Assembly: GCF_014839805.1 (NCBI RefSeq)
Contig: NC_051142.1
Location: forward strand, 2,170,001 to 2,234,000
Origin: Manduca sexta
Lineage: Eukaryota > Arthropoda > Insecta > Lepidoptera > Sphingidae
Direction of reading: 5' to 3'
Length of the DNA stretch: 64,000 bases
Made by a program: the position numbers and the translations under genes. The notes beneath the pieces were generated by a model. That model was given only the letters and a program-made list of their open reading frames with translations. It had not been told where the DNA came from and searched no databases. Shown piece after piece: positions 35,637-47,224 of this stretch (position 1 is the stretch's first letter; the number at the start of each line of letters is the position of its first letter).

Positions 35637-36379
35637 TTGAAAAGGAAATAATAATGAAAATTCACAAGAGGAAAAAGAATTATATGTTATGGCATTTACA
35701 GAAAAAAGTTATTTGAAAGAAGAAGAAAGAAAGCAATTTTGCAACAAACACAAGATACATAATTATTATGAGAAACAGACGAAACAGATCAAAAGCCCTT
35801 AAAACTATGTTTGTCCCAAAAAAGCTTCAACCCAGCATTATGCTGACAGTGAAGCTAGCGTTGATCTTCCGTTAGGCCGTTTTTTAGTTGAAATCACAGA
35901 GGATAAAAAAATCTTGTAATATTTATACGCAAAAGATAAGCAATAATAAATTTTGAACATATGTTCATGGTATATATACACTACTCAATATTATATTATG
36001 TACAGTATGTAAATTACACTCACGCCTTCTTTCTCCGAAGGAGTAGACAGAAACATAACTAAAGTATGTATCTGTTATTCAAGTGTATTCAGTCTCATGA
36101 TATGATAGCGAGCGGGCTTATCGGCCATAGCGTAAACATTCCAAATAATTTTAAACAATTATTCGCTTACAACTTCTGATGCTGTTCGTAAGTTGTTTAT
36201 TTGAATGTCTTTGATTATGTTGGCACTGAGAGATCGATAAACGGCACTATAAATAAACATGACACGGTAAGAATGAACTCGACGCTATACTAGTCAAATA
36301 ATAGCTAACAAGGATGTACGAATATCTCATTAATATACTTACACTTTTATACCAGAAGGCAAAGGTAGGCCTCTGCCTA

Positions 36380-36415
36380 GCGCACTACTTGTGTCTCTAC
36401 ACAAGTAGTGCGCTT
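36380..36415. repeat. Perfect 16-bp inverted repeat with 4-nt loop
   Basis: AGCGCACTACTTGTGT, then CTCT, then the exact reverse complement. It follows a GGTAGGCCTCTGCC segment similar to GTAGGCAGAG motifs seen near 8598 and 51470, so it may be part of a dispersed repeat. Confidence 0.65.
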
Positions 36416-36473
36416 ACGATTCGCCAAACTTATTTTCGACTGGCACACTATTATTAGGTCCAAGGTTTTTTTT

Positions 36474-36750
36474 TACACACACACACACACACACACATAC
36501 ACATTATCATGCATTTATGTTGTATTGTAGGGGTATGCAAAGGTGCAACCAGGGCACCCACTTTTCGCCAAGTGTGTTCCCTTCCACGATATGATATGGA
36601 ATGAGCCTATTGCCATATCGGGCACAAATTCCAGAATCAGGGATAATACTAAGCAGAAAAATCCAAATATCACTTTGCCCTACCGGGTTTCGATCTCAGG
36701 ACCTCAGGGCGCTGCCGTACCGCACAAGCAGTACAAACACGCCACCGTGG
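36474..36750 (-). mobile_element. SINE-1 copy, minus strand
   Basis: Begins on the plus strand with an (AC)n tract (the tail), then the reversed body, and ends with GTACAAACACGCCACCGTGG at the reversed head. Confidence 0.7.
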
Positions 36751-36930
36751 AGTCGTAATTTCAGTAAAGTCAATTTTTATTTATGTTGCCTAAATGAGTT
36801 TTAAATTACCCTGTTGATAAAAGTCAATAATTCATAGTTTCTCATTTATTTATCTCTCGAAATGACTTGAAACTTTAGTGAAAGTTATAATATTATACAT
36901 GCAGGAATTCCCAGCAAGAGGTATGCAAAA

Positions 36931-37082
36931 TTGCGAGTATATGGTCAGCGTCACGACACAAATAGAACTATCCTTCAATCCGCACACAACGGCTTTATAA
37001 AGACACCAACTACCCCAACTACTACATTTCTCCCACTTTACTGCATAAAGTGAATCATTTCCGGCGCTGACCATACTCGCAA
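36931..37082. mobile_element. Small inverted-repeat element, about 150 bp
   Basis: TTGCGAGTATATGGTCAGCG at the left and CGCTGACCATACTCGCAA at the right are reverse complements apart from a two-base gap. The interior is non-coding. No clear target duplication was seen. Confidence 0.5.
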
Positions 37083-37532
37083 GCCTGCACGGACCAAATA
37101 GTCCCCTCTTTGCCTTCTAATTTTTAATTACAATATTTTATAATATCTAAACATAATATAATTTGACACTTTTCTCGCGAATACTTGTTTCCATAAAAAC
37201 TAAACAACCGGAAGTCCAAAAATAAATCAAATAATTCATTAAATCATAAAGAACGCGCCGTCATATATAAAGAAGTCATAGATTCATGTGAAATATATAA
37301 TTTAATTTGTACATCAAATGTAATATTGAACCTTGAATCCTTGAAATAATGAACAAGCGATCTATTACTAGCAAACACCCATACGTATTTCGTTTGAAGT
37401 TTGGAGTTCGTGGTACACAATAGTTGTCTTTTATTTAACAGAAATTTATTCGTCCCAATCTTTGACCAGAAAAATTAAACATTGTTCTAAAATAACATCA
37501 AACAGTTGTTTCACTTCAATCAGGCGTCTCAC

Positions 37533-37558
37533 CTCGTGGGCAGCTCGGCGGCCACCAT
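37533..37558 (-). CDS. Possible short first coding exon
   Basis: The minus strand reads ATG followed by VAAELPT codons and two bases of the next codon, then a good donor (GAG|GTGAGA). The local GC content is high compared with its AT-rich surroundings. It could be the first coding exon of a minus-strand gene running leftward. No downstream exon with the required phase was found: the candidate at 35.4 kb does not match it. Treat as tentative. Confidence 0.25.
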
Positions 37559-37873
37559 GTTACGACACAAGAAATGTGTTACACGATGACACACAAAACA
37601 ATATCCACATCCACAGGTGTGAGAAATTATAAGAATTGAATTTTTCTTTGTCTTTTATGACAAATATTTTATTTTATTTAGTAGGTTTATATACAATTGA
37701 CATAAACATCTTTTAAATGACATATCGGTGTAAAGTAGGTAAGTAAGTTTTGTGGAACCAGCTAGAGAGCATTTTCAAATAAATACACGAAGGATCGTGC
37801 GAATCCACCTACAATTGAAGTATCTTTTATCCTTATTTGAAGTTAGGTTTTGCTATTTTTACTTCTAAAATAC

Positions 37874-37879
37874 TTTATT
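37874..37879 (-). terminator. Poly(A) signal after the 37.9-38.2 kb terminal exon
   Basis: AATAAA on the minus strand, 64 nt past the TAA at 37943. Confidence 0.45.
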
Positions 37880-37942
37880 GACCGCAAAGCGTGCGGTATC
37901 ACAGTCTATCTAAAAGACATTTAATTTTTCATTTACACTGCC

Positions 37943-38249
37943 TTATTTTATCTGAAAGTCATTAAAAACTCCAAATGAAATTTCTAGCTGACCAAATAAA
38001 TCATTTTCTGTAATTTCAAAAATGTCTTCATATCGAGGACCATATATCACTAACAGAGATTTGAATGATATGAGGCCCCAGGCGAAAGCAAAAGAAGCGA
38101 AGATAGGTCCCGGGCGAAGCAACAAAAAAAATCCCGGTTTCTAAAATGTTGTCGGTGCGATCGTAATGGTCCGCCAAGGCACCGCATAAGGTCCCTGTAA
38201 GCGCGAGGCCCTCGGTGGAAGTCTGTCTCACCTCCCCCAAAGTATCTGA
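37943..38249 (-). CDS. Terminal coding exon of an unrecognised membrane-type protein, frameshifted
   Basis: The minus strand has a plausible acceptor (ATATTGTTAG) at 38250, then a frame reading LSDTLGEVRQTSTEGLALTG and TLCGALADHYDRTDNILETG. At a run of eight T (38124-38131) the reading shifts by one; the next frame runs through LRPGPIFASFAFAWGLISFK and YGPRYEDIFEITENDLFGQL to a TAA at 37943. AATAAA follows 64 nt later. The segment from about GPIFASF to LLVIYG is hydrophobic enough for one membrane span. Both halves look coding, and removing one T joins them, so this is probably one exon with a homopolymer error or a recent frameshift. No family is recognised. Upstream exons of this gene were not identified with confidence. 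Confidence 0.5.
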
Positions 38250-39212
38250 CAACTAACAATATATTACCTCCATAAAATAAGAAGTGTGAAGCTATAATGT
38301 TTAATTAACACAATCAGATCGCACGCCGTTAACTCAATATCTCATTTTTAACCCGTTGCTCGATTTGGAACCGTTCCAGACATTTTTCTGTGTGAATTAA
38401 ATGAACGACCGACAATGATTTTAATTTGCGGTCGTCGCTTTGTTGTAGGACAATGACGTCATTGGAAGCTGTGAATAAATCGTAAAACTGATTTATGTTA
38501 TATATTTTTCATTCTTTTAATTCCCAATTGTGCCGAGATAGTACTCTAATAAATAATAATAATAATTTAGAATCGCAATAGGTAGGCATAGTTAAAATCA
38601 AGCACTAAAAAAATATCGCGCATAAATAATATCTACGCAAATTTATTTTAGTTTCTTATTCCTTTATTCAAAATAGTCTTTACTATATTAGTGCAGCATC
38701 AAAGGCAGACGAACACTTTAATTTCGTTAGGTTCAACTAACACAGATAATAGCGGCACAGTTTAAACGAAAGTAACAAATCACTCAGCCACTAACACAAG
38801 TACAATAACAGTAACAATATATAAAATAACAGCAGTAACTGTTACTCAAAACACCGAATCGGTTTCGGGTTGTGAAGAAATATCACATCCTTTCATTTCA
38901 CATTTCACGCGCGGAAAAGAGATAATGTCAAAAGAAAAATGAATGTACAAATAAAGAAAATAAATGACAAAAGTAATGTGTCAGTAAGGTCGCCACCTTT
39001 CCTCCAGAAAATTGAAACACCGTTTCCACTAACCATATTGTAATATTTCTACTTACCCCTTGTTTAGAGAGTCGGGAGTTTGCTGGGGCAGGCGCGGGCG
39101 TGCGGGGTGCGCGCGCGCAGGGGGCGCGGGCGGCGCGGGGGCGGGCGCGGCAGTCGCGGGCGCTGCGGGCACGTGGCGGCGGCGCGAGCGGGCCGTGCAG
39201 CCGCGCAGGCCC

Positions 39213-40260
39213 ATGGAGATCCTCACCAGCATCTACGCGCTGCTCTCCGGCGGCGTATGTCTCAAGATCATCATGTAGAGCTAGCTTAAATATAAGGCTC
39301 TATGTAGTTTGATACATAGAACCCTCTTTAATTTTAGCTCTTATTATAACTGCATAATATAATATTAATATGAAGTACCTACTATGACAGTTATACCCTG
39401 TCAATACATGCAGCATGTAAAGTCCATACTACAAATAGCTTAATTTTTTTCCAATATATTAAAATTATAATATGAAATTGACCAAACGATTTTGTTTGAA
39501 CTTGTATCTTAAAACCTTAAATATAATTGTGCAAAAATTATCATCCCTCTCATTCAATTAAAATATTCCAAATTCCATACATAAATGTTTCATTTCATAT
39601 TTTCCTTTCAAGCAGCAAGGAGTGAACCCCAAGATCGACTCGATAGCGTTCCGACTTCACTGTGGCGCGACCACGGCGGCGCTGCTCGCAGCGAGCGCGG
39701 CCCTGACCACGCGCCATCTAGTGGGCAACCCTATAGACTGCATACACACAAGGTAACTAGCCAGGTGTTTAGATCACGTAGTTCCACCCGCCATTCATAG
39801 ATGGCGTTTTTTACGGATTTAGCATAGATGGCGTGAGAAGGAATTATTTTCAGAATTTCAGTGATGATTTCAATGTTCTAGCGATTATAGAATTGGATGT
39901 AATTTTGTATCCAGTGCTATTCAAAGAAGGTAATTATTAAATATATTTCTATTTTTGAAATTGGTTTTGTGGCATAGGATTTACATTGTGATAGGTACGT
40001 AACTTAAGTATATTTAGAAAATATTCAAAAGTTTCTTACGGTGCCTGCCGCTAAAATATTCAATAAGCTATAATTTCTATTCTCTGATCCCAGGGACATC
40101 CCAGAAGACGTACTAAACACGTACTGCTGGATCCACTCCACATTCACGGTGGCTGGCGAGGCAGGCACAGGGGCCGTACCCAGGCGTGCGCGGCGCGGGC
40201 ACGTCCCCCAGGCGCTACGGGAAGTACTACCAGTGGGTCGCGTTCACACTCTTCTTTCAG
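39213..40260 (+). CDS. Innexin (gap junction protein), shaking-B-like, first three coding exons, frameshift in exon 3
   Basis: Exons are 39213-39254, 39616-39752 and 40094-40260. Exon 1 gives MEILTSIYALLSGG. Exon 2 carries KIDSIAFRLH, the first membrane segment and VGNPIDC. Exon 3 carries DIPEDVLNTYCWIHSTFTV, then after a frame change YPGV and YGKYYQWVAFTLFFQ. NPIDC...TYCW supplies the two extracellular-loop-1 cysteines (residues 56 and 71), and YYQWV is the innexin hallmark at the start of the second membrane segment. Innexins form gap junctions and hemichannels in the plasma membrane. NPIDC followed by DIPEDVLNTYCWI resembles shaking-B more than other insect innexins. The frame breaks at GGGG, 40170-40173: dropping one G gives a continuous frame and a phase-0 exon end. 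The donor at 40261 is intact. Exons for loops and segments 2-4 were not found in the rest of the window, so they lie beyond it or are lost. The acceptor for exon 2 could also be 3 nt earlier, adding one Gln. Confidence 0.83.
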
Positions 40261-41080
40261 GTCAGTGCCCTACTCTTTCTGTGTTTATTCTTCATTTAGG
40301 AACAATGCAACAATTTTTACAAAGAAAGAAGCGTGCATTATGACGCTATCTAAAGACATCTTCTTTGAAATATACTTTGGGATAAGAAATTACTATTGGT
40401 TTTTCGAAGGTTTAACGTTTAATAATATAAAAATAATACTACTTATTTAAATATTTTTCCAAAAGAAACATCTTAGGTTAAACTCGTGTTCTACGCATAT
40501 AAATAATCCAAATCTACAATTGTATTAATTTATTAAATAACTATTTAACAAGTTATTTACCTCAGCTGTATACTTTTTATGTGGTTTATTTTATTTGAAC
40601 TGTATATTTCAAGAGACGACTCTACCATGCAAGGTAAGTACAAATTTACTTATTATATCTTTATTATTCGAGTCAAATAATCAATTTAATTTATATACAT
40701 TTTTAAAACATATTATATTTATTCCATGTTAGTGGTAGATATGAGCATACAGCTCTCTTTCGCACGATTTGACTTACTACATTCTTTAAGTCTCTCCTTA
40801 ACTAAACTCGTTTCAAAAATGTATGCGAGTATTAAAACTATTTACAACTTTTAGTACGTCTATTACAGCATTTAGTTAATTTGATAGTTATTCGCGTTCG
40901 GGAGGTCGAGTGAGCCCTCAATCTGAAGTGGCAACTCGGCGAGTGGGCCTGCAAACAATATCGATTCGGGATGTTGCTGAAATAGAAGCGATTCAAAAAC
41001 CCCAATTCGTTCAAACCGATTGTAAAGAAGTGTTCGTAACATTGTTTTACTAAATCACTCTCTCCAGATGGTCCCTCGTA

Positions 41081-41743
41081 TAATCTATACTATTATATAA
41101 AGCTGAAGAGTTTGTTCGTTTGTTTGTTTGTTTGAACGCGCTAATCTCAGGAACTACCGGTCCAAACTGAAAAATTATTTTTGCGTTGGATAGCCCTTTG
41201 TTCGTGGAGTGCTATAGGCTATATATCATCACGCTATGCCCAATAGGAGCGGAGCAGTAATCACTAATCTCAGGAACTACCTGTTCAAACTGAAAAAATA
41301 TTTTTGTGTTGGATAGCCCTTTGTTCCTGGAGTGCTATAGGTTATATATCGTCACGCTATGACCAATAGGAGCGGAGCAGTAATGAAACCTGATGCAAAA
41401 ACGGAGACAATTTATTAGTTTTGAGAGCTTCTGTTGCGTGCGCTGCGTAAACGGTTAAAGTTATGCAACAATAATGTATGACGGGATTGTTCCTCTTAAA
41501 AAGTTCTACAAAAATATATCATAAAAAAAAGTCCCCCGCTGCATCGGTCTGCCCGAACGTGTTAAACTCAAAAACTACCCAACGTATTAGGATAAAATTT
41601 GGTATGGAGACAGTTTGAGACCCTGGGAAGAACATAGGCTCCCGGGAAAATATATAGCGTGACTTTTATAACGAAAAACTTTAGCCCGAAAAACTTTATA
41701 ACGCGGGCGGAGCCGCGGACAAAAGCTAGTATATAATATAAAC
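41081..41743 (-). mobile_element. Retroelement-like repeat with 124-bp internal units, flanked by 11-bp direct repeats
   Basis: In minus orientation it starts near ACTAGCTTTTGTCCGCGGCT and ends CTCTTCAGCTTTATATAATA. GGTCCCTCGTA occurs on both sides (41070-41080 and 41744-41754), a target duplication whose length fits target-primed reverse transcription. It carries two copies of a unit with GGCTATCCAACGC-like sequence and a GTTT/CAAA microsatellite next to the 3' end. No reverse transcriptase is encoded, so it is non-autonomous. Confidence 0.7.
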
Positions 41744-41755
41744 GGTCCCTCGTAA

Positions 41756-41945
41756 TTAAGGATTATTAGTCTCAATTATGTTCATGGTGATATATCTCCA
41801 TCGGCTTCGGTCTTCTGCCTGATGGATTGCTGCATTTGAACTAATAGAGACATTTAAAGCATTAGAATCCTGGTCTATCCCTCTGTTGAGGTTTCGTAGT
41901 CTCTTCCCTTCCAACTCTCCGACCATGAGCAGCTTTTCCATGTTA
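41756..41945 (-). mobile_element. LINE 3' end fragment
   Basis: Minus-strand frame MEKLLMVGELEGKRLRNLNR ... IHQAEDRSRWRYITMN is the same ORF2 C-terminal type as at 21.3 kb. It abuts the right target duplication of the 41.08-41.74 kb element. Confidence 0.6.
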
Positions 41946-42369
41946 TCTGGTTCTCGTCTGGCGATAAATCCAAAATCCTTTAAGATTCTGTGTAAATAGG
42001 TGCAAAAAGCCTTTGTTTTTGTTCGAAATGCAGTTGTTTCAATACGAAATGAGTACTAAAATATCTAATTTATTTAGTTAGGTCTTTGACGATAAGCATT
42101 GTTAATCGCTGGTTTGTCTCAGAATTTGAAGTTGTTTTACGTCAAATAGTCACATAATTATAATGATAATTTACTTTTATTGATAACGATCCTTTCTTGC
42201 AGTTCTGCTCTCATGACAAAGTTTTCCCGAGATAAATATTTTCAAGGGATAAAAAAGAAGATTATAGCACTAAGGAGTAACGTACCTTCCTATGAGTGAA
42301 TTAAAAAAAAGTAAAATTGGTTTACTAGTGCCGTCTTAAAACGCACAAACTCTTCAGCTTTATATTATA

Positions 42370-43005
42370 ACTAGCTTTTGCCCGCGGCTCCGCCCGCGTT
42401 ATAAAGTTTTTCGGGCTAAAGTTTTCCGTTATAAAAGTCACGCTATATTTTTCCCGGGAGCCTATATCCTTCCCACGGTCTCAAACTGTCTCCATACCAA
42501 ATTTCATTTTAATACGTTGGGTAGTTTTTGAGTTTAACACGTTCAGGTAGACAGATGCAGCGAGGGACTTTGTTTTATAATATATTTTTGTAGAACTTTT
42601 TAAGAGAAACAATCCCGTCATCCATCATTGTTGCATAACTTCAACCGTTTATGCAGTGCACGCAACGGAAGCTCTCAATACTAATAAATATTTCCCATTT
42701 TTGCAACATGTTTCATTATTGCTCCGCTCCTATTGGGTATAGCGTGATGATATATAGTCTATAGCACTCCATGAACAAAGGGCTATCCAACACAAAAAGA
42801 ATTTTTCAATTCGAACCGGTAGTTCCTGAGATTAGCCATTACTGCTCCGCTTCTTTTGGGTATAGCGTGATGATATATAGCCTATAGCACTACACGAATA
42901 AAGGGCTATCCAACACAAAAAATTTTTTCAGTTTGAACCGGTAGTTCCTGAGATTAGCGCGTTCAAAGAAACAAACAAACAAACTCTTCAGCTTTATATA
43001 ATAGT
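42370..43005 (+). mobile_element. Plus-strand copy of the same repeat, two internal units
   Basis: Begins ACTAGCTTTTGCCCGCGGCT, contains TTTGAGTTTAACACGTTC, then two 124-bp units, a short CAAA tract and CTCTTCAGCTTTATATAATA. It joins the next copy head to tail without intervening DNA. A partial copy (42190-42369) precedes it and ends with the same CTTCAGCTTTATA. Confidence 0.7.
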
Positions 43006-44053
43006 ACTAGCTTTTGCCCGCGGCTCCGCCCGCGTTATAAAGTTTTTCAGGCTAATGTTTTCCATTATAAAAGTAGTAGTTTCCCGGGAGCCTATGTTCT
43101 TCCCAGGGTCTCAAACTGTCTCCATACCAAATTTTATCCTAATACGTTGGGTAGTTTTTGAGTTTAACACGTTCGGGCAGACCGATGCAGCGGGGGACTT
43201 TGTTTTATGATATATTTTTGTAGAACTTTTTAAGAGGAACAATCCCGTCATACATTATTGTTGCATAACTTTAACCGTTTACGCAGCGCACGCAACAGAA
43301 GCTCTCAAAACTAATAAATTGTCCCCGTTTTTGCATCATGTTTCATTACTGCTCCGCTCCTATTGGTCATAGCGTGACGATATATAACCTATAGCACTCC
43401 AGGAACAAAGGGCTATCCAACACAAAAATATTTTTTTCAGTTCGAACCGGTAGTTCCTGAGATTAGCGATTTCTGCTCCGCTCCTATTGGGCATAGCGTG
43501 ATGATATATATAGCCTATAGCATTCCAGGAACAAAGGGCTATCCAACACAAAAAGAATTATTCAGTTCAAACTCCTAGTTTCTGAGATTAGCCATTACTG
43601 CTCTGCTCCTATTGGTCATAGCGTGATGATATATAGCCTATAGCACTTCACGAACAAAGGGCTATCCAATACAAAATGATTTTTTTAGTTCGAACCGGTA
43701 GTTCCTGAGATTAGCCATTACTGCTCTGCTCCTATTAGGTATAGCGTGATGATATATAGCCTATAGCACTCCACGAACAAAAGGCTATCCAATGCAAAAA
43801 TATTTTTTCAGTTTCGACCGGTAGTTCCTGAGATTAGCCATTACTGCTCCGCTCCTATTGGGTATAGCGTGATGATATATAGCCTATAGCAAGCACTCCA
43901 CGAACAAAGGGCTATCCAACGCAAAAAGAATTTTTCAGTTCGGACCGGTAGTTCCTGAGATTAGCGCGTTCAAACAAACAAACAAACAAACAAACAAACA
44001 AACAAACAAACAAACAAACAAACAAACTCTTCAGCTTTATATAATAGTATAGA
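43006..44053 (+). mobile_element. Plus-strand copy with five internal 124-bp units and long CAAA tract
   Basis: Same 5' end as the preceding copy. Five consecutive units start at 43344, 43468, 43592, 43716 and 43839, each with GCTCCTATTGG, GGCTATCCAA and CGGTAGTTCCTGAGATTAGC (third unit diverged). A pure (CAAA)n tract of about 58 bp follows at 43970-44027, then CTCTTCAGCTTTATATAATA. The unit count differs between neighbouring copies (2, 2, 5). Confidence 0.75.
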
Positions 44054-45511
44054 TTTATATTGAAAATAGCAGTAGTTTATAAAGCAACATTTTTTAGAAA
44101 CTAGTTAAGAAACCAGTTTTATTTGGAAGTTCTGACTGTTACTGCGATCCTCTTCTAAGACCGCAAATTGTAACCAATCAATGATTATTTCAATATTACT
44201 ACACAAACATACATACATAGGGTATGTGTACCACCTATACTCCTTGTAGAACAGACAAAAAACAATTGATTCACACTGTGTTAATTACAATGGTAACTCC
44301 AAGGGCGCCCCATTCCCAAGCTTTTAACTCCAAAAACACGTCACAGATTTTTAACCGACTACAAAAAGGAAGATTTTTTTCTTCTTTTATTTTTATCACG
44401 GCAAAGTGACCACACTTCACCTGATTGTAAGTGGAGTGGGGTCCAATAGAATGCCGACTGGCGAGAGATGATTACCCCAGCAGTGGACATAATTATGCCG
44501 GCCTATTCGAGCCGGATATACACAGCTGATCCTGGAACGTCACACACTTACGTGGGCAACTATGGCGAGTTTTAACACCTTGTACGGTGGTCTCTATCCA
44601 GGCGAATGTATAATATATCCTACCACCAGCAAATAACATTAAATAGTCTATAACTGAGACTGAATTTCATCGTTTCGATCTTCGACATGGCCTGTTTACA
44701 AAGCGCTGGATTAATATAGTAAATGTATCGTCAGTTAGCAATCACTTTGTCCAATAATAAGATCGTTAAGGGTCATCGTGAGAAGGCATTTCGCGGCAAC
44801 TTGATTGGCCTCTGGATTATATGGCACGCCATCGTACACTCACGCTGTGGAAAATTGGCCAGTGTAGAATAATATTTAAGCAAAGTAATTCGTTCTGCAA
44901 TCATTATACGATTTTAGTATAGGTGGACGTATTCTTTTTTGAGCATTTTGCTTCACTTGGTTAAGTTTTTACGAGCGGTCGTTTCACTGACGTTCGCCCC
45001 CTGGGAAATACAATACTACCTATATATACAAATTGTGTTAAATAACCTATATAAAGTCTATCCCTACTTGGAAATCGTATCCAGGATTTCAATACATAAT
45101 CTATTTAAGCTATCGCTGGAATAGGAATTCTAATTTAGAATTTGGTTAGGAATCGATATCAAAATCTCACGGTTTAGAGCCTGATACTAGACCTATGAAA
45201 ACTTTGGAAACATTCACTTCGGTGAGTTCTCTTCATTCCGACTGTACCACAGTCAATAAATAAGCGATAAAACTAAAGGATTGCGGAGCGGCTTCCGCGT
45301 TGATTGATGCTACATACCAGCGCCATCACGCGGCACCACTTACATCGTCCACTAAGCTGATAGCTTCTTGAACGGTGTTTGATTTGTGTTATAATCTATA
45401 TTTCTAATGTCGTGTCAATAAAATTATGTTAAAGAAGCGGGCTTCTTAGGTTTGGAGGGTAAATAATGTTGCGCGATGTTGAACATCTTCTATCATACTC
45501 TGTAGATGTTT

Positions 45512-45665
45512 CATCATCATCAGCCACAAGTCCACTGCTGAACATAAGCCTCCCCTAAAAATTTCCAGACGGACCTGTCGAAAGTGGCCATCATTCAGCG
45601 TGTTCCTTTACCTATATCAAGTCATCTATCCACCATGCAGGTGGATGTCCAACGCTGATCTTGCC
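45512..45665 (-). mobile_element. RTE-type LINE 3' end fragment
   Basis: Reverse strand encodes a decayed GHPPAWWIDDLI...WKF.GEAYVQ.WT-like tail ending in CATCAT-type repeats (TGATGATGATG on the minus strand). Broken by several stops. Confidence 0.6.
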
Positions 45666-45887
45666 GTACATGTTCACATTATGTATTTATTGAAACAAAA
45701 CTATTTTACAAATTTTATCTCGATTATTCATACTATCATTAATAGAGGATACCTCAGTCCGCCCTGCGACCATGAAGGCTGCAAAGTCTCCGAAACGTCG
45801 GAAGAAAATAATAATATAAAAAACCGTGATAAAATCCGAAAAATAGTTTATTTCAATGTTCATGCAAATGAAGCCACGAGAAGAAGC

Positions 45888-46330
45888 TATATTGAAGTCC
45901 AACATTCCAAAGAGATTGCTGTTTCAAATGACGCACAGTTCAGGTGGTAAACGCTGTAACGATGGTCGGTGTTCCGCGACGGTGTCTCCGGTCCGCGCTC
46001 GTAATTTATAGATGCACACGTGCCCTCCCAGGATGGTACAGGTGATGGGAGATGGGCGGGATTTAGCGGAAACAGGGGGATTTTTGAGGATTTTGGGGAA
46101 TTTTATGTCAGGAAAAACTTTAAGATAAAACACGACAAGGAGCTGTGTCAATGAAGTCTAACATACCTAATTGATTGATGTTTGAAGTGATGGACAATTC
46201 AAGTGGTGGTTAAAATTGTAGTGATGGTCGGTGTTCCGTAGCGGTTTCTGCAGTCCACGCACGTAATTTATATATCATATACACACAATGGCTTCCTGTG
46301 ATGGCATATACTATAGATGATGGACCATGG
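45888..46330. repeat. Two-copy tandem duplication, about 260-bp unit
   Basis: CGATGGTCGGTGTTCCGCGA near 45960 and TGATGGTCGGTGTTCCGTAG near 46221 begin similar segments that continue through CGTAATTTAT; matching sequence also extends upstream (ATTGAAGTCCAACATTCC against CAATGAAGTCTAACATACC). Diverged, so not recent. Confidence 0.5.
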
Positions 46331-47224
46331 GGGAAATGTCGAGGACGCAGGATATTTTCTTTGGTATATTAGGAATTAAATATTTGTCTATTAAAATTGA
46401 GTATTTTACGTTGCTTAAAATAGCTTTCCCTTATCATGTTTCTTGTACCATTGTGAGACTTTCAAGAGAAGAGCCTGATACTTTAAAGGCTGGAAAACCA
46501 GTGATAAGTCATGACTCCTCCAGTAATGTTGATTTGAATATGGGCAGAGGTGATGACTTACTTGCTATACCTATTCAATATATCAAGCCACAATATTTGG
46601 AATCCCAATACTCTCCAACGTAAAAGCAGTCAAAGTTGTAAACTTTTCGTCAATTAAAAAAACAAACATATTGTTTTTGCCCATAAAGACGCCCAATTTT
46701 AGAAGAACTATAGAAGCATTGCCAGTCTGCAAAGCATGGAACAGAGATTATGAAAGGAAAGAGTGTATGAACCTCCGAAGCTTACAGAAGCTCAGGATAT
46801 AGCTGAAAGCTGCTAACTTGCGACGTACAATGTGCGTCCTGCGTGCATTTTACAAGCTTTGCACATGTGACGCATCGGGAGCGCATGTATTTTTGAAATA
46901 CACCAGAACACTAACTTACATTGTTGTAGTTAAGTTTACTGAGAAGTTGATAGTTGCGTTTAACAGTATTTCTTGATACTAGCATTAGTCTCGTTTAAAA
47001 CAATGGGTGTGTTGGTTCTGCGGTATTATCAAGTGGTTCTTACTAAAGAGATTGACCTCATGTTTAATTCTAACAAAGAAATTTATTTAATAATATTGAA
47101 TAGGTAGAGTTTGGCGAAAGCGGCAATAGCCTAGTTGGGAGTGGAACGGACTGCTGAGATGAATGTCCGTAGGTTCTAAACACAAGGGTAACAATGTTGG
47201 GGAAATACCTCACAGTATTTACTA

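Noticed and set aside
40566..40632. Possible next innexin exon after CCTCAG with a GTAAGT at 40633
   Set aside because: In the required phase it reads LYTFYVVYFI then stops; the expected YVPRYLWK and WEGG motifs are absent.
45600..45950. 116-codon plus-strand frame
   Set aside because: Composed of an RTE fragment read backwards and the R5 repeat.
46327..46623. 98-codon plus-strand frame
   Set aside because: Overlaps the end of a decayed tandem duplication and is followed by frames full of stops; no family or splice support.
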